Under the pieces are notes generated by a model. The model worked only from the letters and a program-made list of their open reading frames with translations, was not told the origin of the DNA and searched no databases. A program made the position numbers and the translations under genes. A DNA stretch of 64,000 bases, taken from Pectobacterium atrosepticum (GTDB lineage: Bacteria; Pseudomonadota; Gammaproteobacteria; Enterobacterales; Enterobacteriaceae). This document shows, in pieces, positions 59,263-64,000 of the stretch. Location: NCBI GenBank assembly GCA_019056595.1, contig CP036163.1, positions 3,720,001-3,784,000 on the forward strand, in the 5' to 3' direction. Positions within the stretch are counted from its first letter, which is position 1. Each line of letters opens with the position of its first letter.

Positions 59263-59923
59263 AGCGTTTCTCCGCCATCGCTTTCTCTGTCATGGAATTA
59301 TGTGCCACCGCAGGGCCCGCTTTCTGTTGGCGAGTATGCGGCATTCCGGCACGAATCAGCAGGACTTTCAGCATTTCGTTGATGTGTTCCATCCGGCTTT
59401 GCAGAAAATTGTTCCCCAGCAGGCAAACCAGTGCGATGGCGATCCCCAGTCCGGTGGCGTACAGCGCGGTTCCCATTCCGGCAGAAACCTGACTCGGGTC
59501 GGAAATTCCGGCGGCGGACAGGGCTTTGAAGGTGTCGATGATCCCCATGATGGTGCCGAGCAGCCCTAGTAACGGTGCTGCGGTAACGACGGTTTCGAGA
59601 ATCCATAGCCCGCGAGACAGCTGTGGCTTACTTTGCAGATATTGTGCGTCGATCAGGTCGTTAAGCGCATCGCGGTTTTCTGCCTGATGTGACTGCGCCA
59701 GAACGGGCGTGACTACTGTGATAGGCAGGCTTGGGCGCTGGGTCAGTGCGTCTGGGAGATCGTGAACGTGGCGAATATCCGCCGTTAGCGCGCGGTCCAG
59801 ACGTTTGGCCTGCCGGCGTGTATAGGAAAAATAGAGACTGCGCTCGATGATGATCATCAGGGCGATCACCAGTGAGGCGTACATGACGTAGAAAATAATC
59901 TCGTGCAGCATATCGGCGTTCAT
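59255..59923 (-). CDS. exbB: ExbB-like proton channel subunit
   Basis: A 222-residue MotA/TolQ/ExbB-family protein with three helices (about 10-28, 110-130, 150-175) and the conserved AAPLLGLLGTIMGIIDTFKAL block. With ExbD it uses the proton gradient to energise TonB. It is separated from exbD and tonB by the receptor gene, and from that gene by a 268-base gap filled with a repeat. Confidence 0.88.
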   Translation of the reverse strand: MNADMLHEIIFYVMYASLVIALMIIIERSLYFSYTRRQAKRLDRALTADIRHVHDLPDALTQRPSLPITVVTPVLAQSHQAENRDALNDLIDAQYLQSKPQLSRGLWILETVVTAAPLLGLLGTIMGIIDTFKALSAAGISDPSQVSAGMGTALYATGLGIAIALVCLLGNNFLQSRMEHINEMLKVLLIRAGMPHTRQQKAGPAVAHNSMTEKAMAEKRYA

Positions 59924-59981
59924 GGCCTGATCCTTCTGTTGTCTTGTTGGGCGTGATTTATGATGACGATGTCCGTCGGGC

Positions 59982-60166
59982 GGGTGTAATGGGTAGATCG
60001 TAAAGACGCTGCAAGTACATCCCTGTAAGCTCGAGCCGCGCAGATATGAATCTCATCCCTGAGATTCACCCTTTCAGGGCCGTCGCAAGCGACGTTCAAA
60101 AAACGTTCCTGACGTTTTTGTCCCTGGCGCGGACGCTTTACTCTTCTATCCCATTACCCCCGTTTT
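59982..60166. repeat. Inverted-repeat element, family 2, copy B with inserted hairpin module
   Basis: The ends match the element at 32111: GGGTAGATCGTAAAGACGCT...GCAAGTACAT and GGACGCTTTACTCTTCTATC...CCATTACCCCCG. About 85 bases (60040-60122) are inserted, with hairpins AATCTCATCC..TGAGATT, GTCGC AAGCGAC and AAAAACGTTCCTGACGTTTTT. It lies between receptor and exbB. Confidence 0.75.
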
Positions 60167-60191
60167 GCTCTGTGCTTCGGCTATTAACGAA

Positions 60192-62432
60192 TTAGAACGT
60201 GGCTTCCAGTGAGGCGCTGAAGGTGCGTTCTTCCCCGACGTTGTAAAACGGTGTGCCTGCCGATACGCCGTTATACGATCTCGAGTTGAAGCTCACTGAG
60301 CGTGCTGAGTCGAGATACTCTTTGTCGAACAGATTGCTGACGCCAACGCGTAAGGTGGCGCTTTTCACGATCTTCTTATCCACTGGCAGATAGACGCCGG
60401 CGCTGAGATCGAAAACGGTACGTCCGCCGATCTTCTCGTCATTGGTCATATCGCCGTAGAACGAACCGACATAGCGGCTATTCACGCCGGCGTAGTAAAG
60501 GCCGTCGTCATAGCCCAGCCCGAGGTTGAGCATATTTTTCGGTGCATTGGCTGCCTGCTTGCCCGTGGTGGGGAGTTGGCTGCCGCTGGTGGCGAGATTA
60601 TTTTTCTGCTCGGTATCGGTATAGGTATAAGCGGCGAAGTAGTTGAAGTTGTGAGGCAGCTTGCCGCTCCACTCCAGCTCCAGCCCTTTGTTTTCCACTT
60701 TTCCAGCGTTGATCATTTCGTAATCACCGTCGGCGTTACGGCTGGAGATCTGGCGGTCGGTAAAGCGGATAAAGAACAGCGAGGCGCTCAGCAGCATGTC
60801 CTCATCCTGGAAGCGCCAGCCGAGTTCCTGATTCCAACTCAGCTCAGGTTTGGTGTTGATAGAATCGCCAACGTTGTATAAGACGTAGTTGGGCGGGGTG
60901 CGCATGTTGCGCGTGATGTTATAGAACACCTGATTTTCGGTATTGATGCGGTAAGCCGCGTTAAAGCTGGGCAGGAATTCGTGGTACTTCTTGTTCTTTT
61001 TCTCTGCGACGTTATACAGGCTGCCGAGGTTAGTTCCGTCACGTTCTACGTGCTGATAGGCCAAACCGCCGGTGAACGTCCATTCTGGTGAGAAGAACCA
61101 AGTGTCCTGTACCCAGATTTTATGCGCTGGCGTGACGGTAAACTGGTTACGACCCTGAACCACTTTTCCGTTAGCGTCGGTGATCTGATTGGCATCGCCG
61201 GGTTTGCCGGAGACGTTCACCGGGTTGCCGTCGCTCTGGATTGGAATGAATGGCTGCGTTTGGCGCTGGCGGGCACGCTCGAACCAGTAACCGATATCCA
61301 GGCTATGTTCATCGTTAAGATCCCATTTCAGCTTGGTGGTGATACCCGGCCGCCAGGTTTCCGTCCATGAAGGGCGGTAGTAGGTGTTCGAGGTCAGATT
61401 ACGGAGATCGTAGTTACCCGCGCGGTCCGACGTTGCAGATAACACGCTGGCGCTTCCGCTGCCAAAGCTGCCGCCGTTCGTCGAGAAATAGTAAGGCTGT
61501 AAGGTCAACGCCAGATTATCGCGTAGCTGCAATTTCTGGGTGAATGTGACATTCAGCGTTTCAAAGTTATTGCGGTTGAGTTTGTAGGATTGAGAAATCT
61601 GTCCACGGCTGTTGTAAACCGGCGTCATGGCGTAATCCATCTTGCGCCCGTTTTGCTCGAACTGCCGTTTGCTCAGCGTTGAATAGTTGATGGTATCTTG
61701 CTGATTGTATTTCACAATCAGGTTGCTGCTGTGGCCATTTTCATGTTCGTACAGGCCATTCCACTCGACTTTATCAGCGCGGGAATACCCTGCGCCACGC
61801 CATTTGTCGGAATCGGTATACGAGTAAGAAAGCCAACTGCTGAAGCCGTTGTGTTTACCGGTTTCCAGACGCGCAAAGGTCTTGCTGAGGTTGTTACTGC
61901 CGAACGTTTGCTTAACGAAGCCGCCAAACTCTTTCGCCGGACGGTGGGAAACCAGCCCGATGTTACCGCCGCTGGCACCGATGTGCGGGCCATCCATTTC
62001 TGACGAACCTTGGGTAACGAAAATCTGCTCCAGGTTTTCTGGATCGCCCATCCCGTTCGGGTACACGGCGTAGTCGCCGGAGTCATTGACGGGAATGCCG
62101 TCCGATGACAGGCCGACCTGATCCGCACTCATGCCGCGCATGGTATAGCTGACGCCGCTCAAGCCGCTGGCGTCATTGCTGCTGACGTTCAGGCCAGCGG
62201 TGTATTTCAGTTTATCAATGGCGTTGCCTGCGGCGGGCATCTTGTCCAGCGCGTCTTTCGTCACGGTCGAACGTGATTTGGCGCTGTCTTCTTGAACCAT
62301 TAGCCCTGCGCCGAGTGGTTGCCCCTGTACGTTGATGGTGCCGACATTTGTCGCCTCCTCCGCCAGCGCGGAGCCTGCCAATAATGCGCCGACGACGGAC
62401 AAACATACCCCAGAAAGTTTGAACGGTTTCAT
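60192..62432 (-). CDS. TonB-dependent outer-membrane receptor
   Basis: A 746-residue receptor: signal peptide (cleavage near ALA-EE), TonB box-like region near GTINVQG, plug domain (about 50-160, SYTMRGMSADQVGLSSDGIPV) and 22-strand barrel ending in Phe (SLEATF). Neighbours supply a dedicated TonB, ExbB and ExbD plus exported PLD-like and phytase-like enzymes. Substrate is unknown; I see no Fur box upstream, so iron is not the obvious answer. Phosphate-rich lipid, inositol phosphate or another small ligand is possible. Confidence 0.9.
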   Translation of the reverse strand: MKPFKLSGVCLSVVGALLAGSALAEEATNVGTINVQGQPLGAGLMVQEDSAKSRSTVTKDALDKMPAAGNAIDKLKYTAGLNVSSNDASGLSGVSYTMRGMSADQVGLSSDGIPVNDSGDYAVYPNGMGDPENLEQIFVTQGSSEMDGPHIGASGGNIGLVSHRPAKEFGGFVKQTFGSNNLSKTFARLETGKHNGFSSWLSYSYTDSDKWRGAGYSRADKVEWNGLYEHENGHSSNLIVKYNQQDTINYSTLSKRQFEQNGRKMDYAMTPVYNSRGQISQSYKLNRNNFETLNVTFTQKLQLRDNLALTLQPYYFSTNGGSFGSGSASVLSATSDRAGNYDLRNLTSNTYYRPSWTETWRPGITTKLKWDLNDEHSLDIGYWFERARQRQTQPFIPIQSDGNPVNVSGKPGDANQITDANGKVVQGRNQFTVTPAHKIWVQDTWFFSPEWTFTGGLAYQHVERDGTNLGSLYNVAEKKNKKYHEFLPSFNAAYRINTENQVFYNITRNMRTPPNYVLYNVGDSINTKPELSWNQELGWRFQDEDMLLSASLFFIRFTDRQISSRNADGDYEMINAGKVENKGLELEWSGKLPHNFNYFAAYTYTDTEQKNNLATSGSQLPTTGKQAANAPKNMLNLGLGYDDGLYYAGVNSRYVGSFYGDMTNDEKIGGRTVFDLSAGVYLPVDKKIVKSATLRVGVSNLFDKEYLDSARSVSFNSRSYNGVSAGTPFYNVGEERTFSASLEATF

Positions 62433-62509
62433 TTCATAATCCTAGTATTATCAGTAATATACTGTTGATGTTGTTTTGCTGGTTCACTCTCTTGCTCAGG
62501 TGCGAAACG

Positions 62510-63259
62510 CTATTGCGCCTGATAATCAAACGTGGCTAAAAAGCGTTTTGTGCTTTGTCCTGCAAAGGCATCGGCAGGGAAGGCCCGAACCTGTTTGATG
62601 CTCTGTAAGCTGGCCTGTGCCGCGCGGTTAAGCAGCATGTTGGGTGCTTTGCTGTTGATCCCAGAATTGATGACTCGCCCTGTGCGATCGACTTCCAGCC
62701 AGACTTCAACACGGCCTTCGGGACGTTCAAGCGATGCCTGTCGCCCAGTCGGGTAACGTTTGGTTTGTTCAAGCTGCGCGCGCAGTGCCTGTGCATAGCT
62801 ATTTTCCAGCGCGGCGACATTCACCGACGGCGCGGATGGTGCAGCATTCGTCGTCGGTGCCGAGCGTTTGATCGGAACTTCCGGGCGTGGCGCAGTCGGT
62901 TTGGCCTGAGCAGGCGTTGGTTTCGGTTTAGTTTCTGCCTTGGGCTTAACCTCTGGTTTAGGCTTCGGCTTCACTTCCGGTTTAGGGGGAATAACCGGCG
63001 GTGCTTCTATAATCGGGTCTGGCTCATCAACCGGAATCGGCTCGGGTTCTGGTTTCGGCTGTAGCACGGGTTTCGGCTCTGGGAGCGGTTCGGGCTGGGG
63101 AATCGGTTCCGGCTCAGCCAGCGTGAGCGCCATGACCGTTTCGTCGTATTGCTGCTGAACTTTCAGCGGTGGCTGTTGACTGGCGAAGAACAGGCAGGTG
63201 GCAAAGACCGGTAACGGCAACCAACTGATGGCGTGGCGTGAGCGATAGAGCGGATACAT
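62510..63259 (-). CDS. tonB: TonB-like energy transducer
   Basis: A 249-residue protein with one N-terminal membrane helix (about 8-26), a long Pro-rich spacer of EP/KP repeats (about 45-140) to cross the periplasm, and a C-terminal TonB domain (YPTGRQASLERPEGRVEVWLEV-type fold, split here as RVEVWLEV and DRTGRVINSGI). ATG 63259 starts one base after the exbD stop; a longer frame to 63340 lies inside exbD. It most likely serves the adjacent receptor. Confidence 0.9.
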   Translation of the reverse strand: MYPLYRSRHAISWLPLPVFATCLFFASQQPPLKVQQQYDETVMALTLAEPEPIPQPEPLPEPKPVLQPKPEPEPIPVDEPDPIIEAPPVIPPKPEVKPKPKPEVKPKAETKPKPTPAQAKPTAPRPEVPIKRSAPTTNAAPSAPSVNVAALENSYAQALRAQLEQTKRYPTGRQASLERPEGRVEVWLEVDRTGRVINSGINSKAPNMLLNRAAQASLQSIKQVRAFPADAFAGQSTKRFLATFDYQAQ

Positions 63260-63260
63260 G

Positions 63261-63662
63261 TCACGATTTCCGGGTGGCGATAGAAATGGACGAGAAGCCC
63301 CCCTGACGCAGGGTATCCATGACGGCGACCAGACGCTCAACCTCGACGCTTTTATCGCTGTTGATAATGATGGTGGTTTGCTGGTCTTGCTGCTGTTGCA
63401 GCGTATTGATGAGATCGCTCAGCGCCATCGGCTGCCCGTCCAGCTCAAGTTGATCCTGTGCGCCAAGCGTGATGATCGCTTTTTTCTGCGGCTTGAGTTG
63501 CTGTGCACTGCCTGCGGCGGGGAGCTGTGTTTTCAGGCCAAGCGCTGGAATAACGTTCATGCTGATCAGGACAAAGAAGACCAACAGGAACATCATCACA
63601 TCGATCATAGGAACCAAATCGATATGGGCTTTTTGCTTTTTAGGTTCGTTCCAGTTTCTCAT
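63261..63662 (-). CDS. exbD: ExbD-like proton channel subunit
   Basis: A 133-residue protein with one helix (about 16-38) carrying the proton-relay Asp21 in LVPMIDVMMFLL (equivalent to ExbD Asp25), then a periplasmic domain. First gene of the exbD-tonB-receptor-exbB-PLD-phytase-like set. Confidence 0.9.
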   Translation of the reverse strand: MRNWNEPKKQKAHIDLVPMIDVMMFLLVFFVLISMNVIPALGLKTQLPAAGSAQQLKPQKKAIITLGAQDQLELDGQPMALSDLINTLQQQQDQQTTIIINSDKSVEVERLVAVMDTLRQGGFSSISIATRKS

Positions 63663-64000
63663 TACTCATTTCCCTACAGGCGCGAATGTCTGAATGTCTA
63701 AATGTCTGAACAGGGCAATTCGCGTGGCATCGAAACAAAGCAGCCAATATAGGTAGGGTTTGTTTAAGTTTTTTTACATTTATGTGATTAATTTTTCATA
63801 TTGATACGTTTTGATGGTAATTTTTTGTCAAAAAATAAGTTTTTTTGATGTTTTTACATCATTTTTTAACAGTGGTGGAATAATTCCGAGAGAAAGGAAA
63901 AGCACATTAGGCGGGTGAGAACAGCAGAAAATGAATAGCCAGTGAAGCCATTGGCCGAGTCGTTATACTTTGGTTGGAGAGTTATCCTTTGTCAGGATAG
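63663..64000 (-). other. Gene-free region upstream of exbD, probable promoter region
   Basis: A very AT-rich stretch (about 63755-63870) with T-runs and no supported coding frame. I looked for Fur (GATAATGATAATC) and Pho boxes and saw no convincing one. A small dyad TATCC...GGATA lies at the window edge (63984-64000). Confidence 0.4.

Noticed and set aside
62510-63340. Longer TonB reading frame starting at 63340
   Set aside because: The first 27 residues lie in another frame of exbD and lack a signal-anchor; ATG 63259 fits better.
63663-64000. Fur or Pho box upstream of exbD
   Set aside because: AT-rich runs mimic parts of both, but no stretch fits either consensus well.

Overview
The window looks like a chromosomal segment of a soft-rot enterobacterium, most likely Pectobacterium. 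Most proteins match Escherichia coli families closely, often in E. coli gene order. The left end carries the ferredoxin-piracy gene set known from Pectobacterium (TonB receptor, M16 protease, SbmA/YddA-type ABC protein). ERIC-type intergenic repeats are scattered throughout. I found no rRNA, tRNA or CRISPR array.

Layout: 1-5.5 kb, end of a FusA-like receptor, then fusC and fusD. 5.6-7.4 kb, yfeY and yfeX (DyP peroxidase). 7.6-11.4 kb, cysPUW-cysM, with cysA apparently deleted and a palindromic repeat in its place. 11.5-17 kb, macAB on the minus strand and a divergent CpxRA-like two-component pair. 17-22 kb, crr-ptsI-ptsH, cysK and cysZ on the minus strand. 22.3-26.4 kb, zipA, yjeH, ubiK (-) and FMN-riboswitch-ribB. 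26.4-34 kb, tehB, norWV/norR with a visible sigma54 promoter and three NorR sites, and a class I fumarase. 34.4-39.6 kb, a LysR/PACE efflux pair, a deletion derivative of an IS630-family element, and the alkylation repair genes alkA, ada and alkB.

39.8-47.7 kb is the most interesting part. A minus-strand operon encodes a Tat-exported NrfC-like ferredoxin, an NrfD-like quinol dehydrogenase, a DHA2 MFS exporter, a small exported protein with a flavinylation motif, and an exported FAD_binding_2 reductase that appears to lack the fumarate-binding residues. Beside it are an exported feruloyl/acetyl-esterase-like hydrolase and a divergent LysR regulator, with two near-consensus CRP sites. I infer a periplasmic anaerobic respiration module for a plant-derived unsaturated acid released from esters; hydroxycinnamates are the leading guess.

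47.9-54.3 kb is the rspA-rspB-ydfJ-ydfI-rspR sugar-acid cluster. 54.4-56.4 kb is a LysR/NmrA pair. 56.5-63.7 kb is a self-contained minus-strand TonB system (exbD, tonB, receptor, exbB) followed by an exported phospholipase D-like protein and a phytase-like esterase, suggesting scavenging of a phosphorylated or lipid substrate.

Three kinds of palindromic intergenic repeat recur: ERIC elements (some enlarged by a hairpin-rich module), a 65-bp palindrome (two copies) and a roughly 105-185 bp inverted repeat (two copies, one carrying a similar module).
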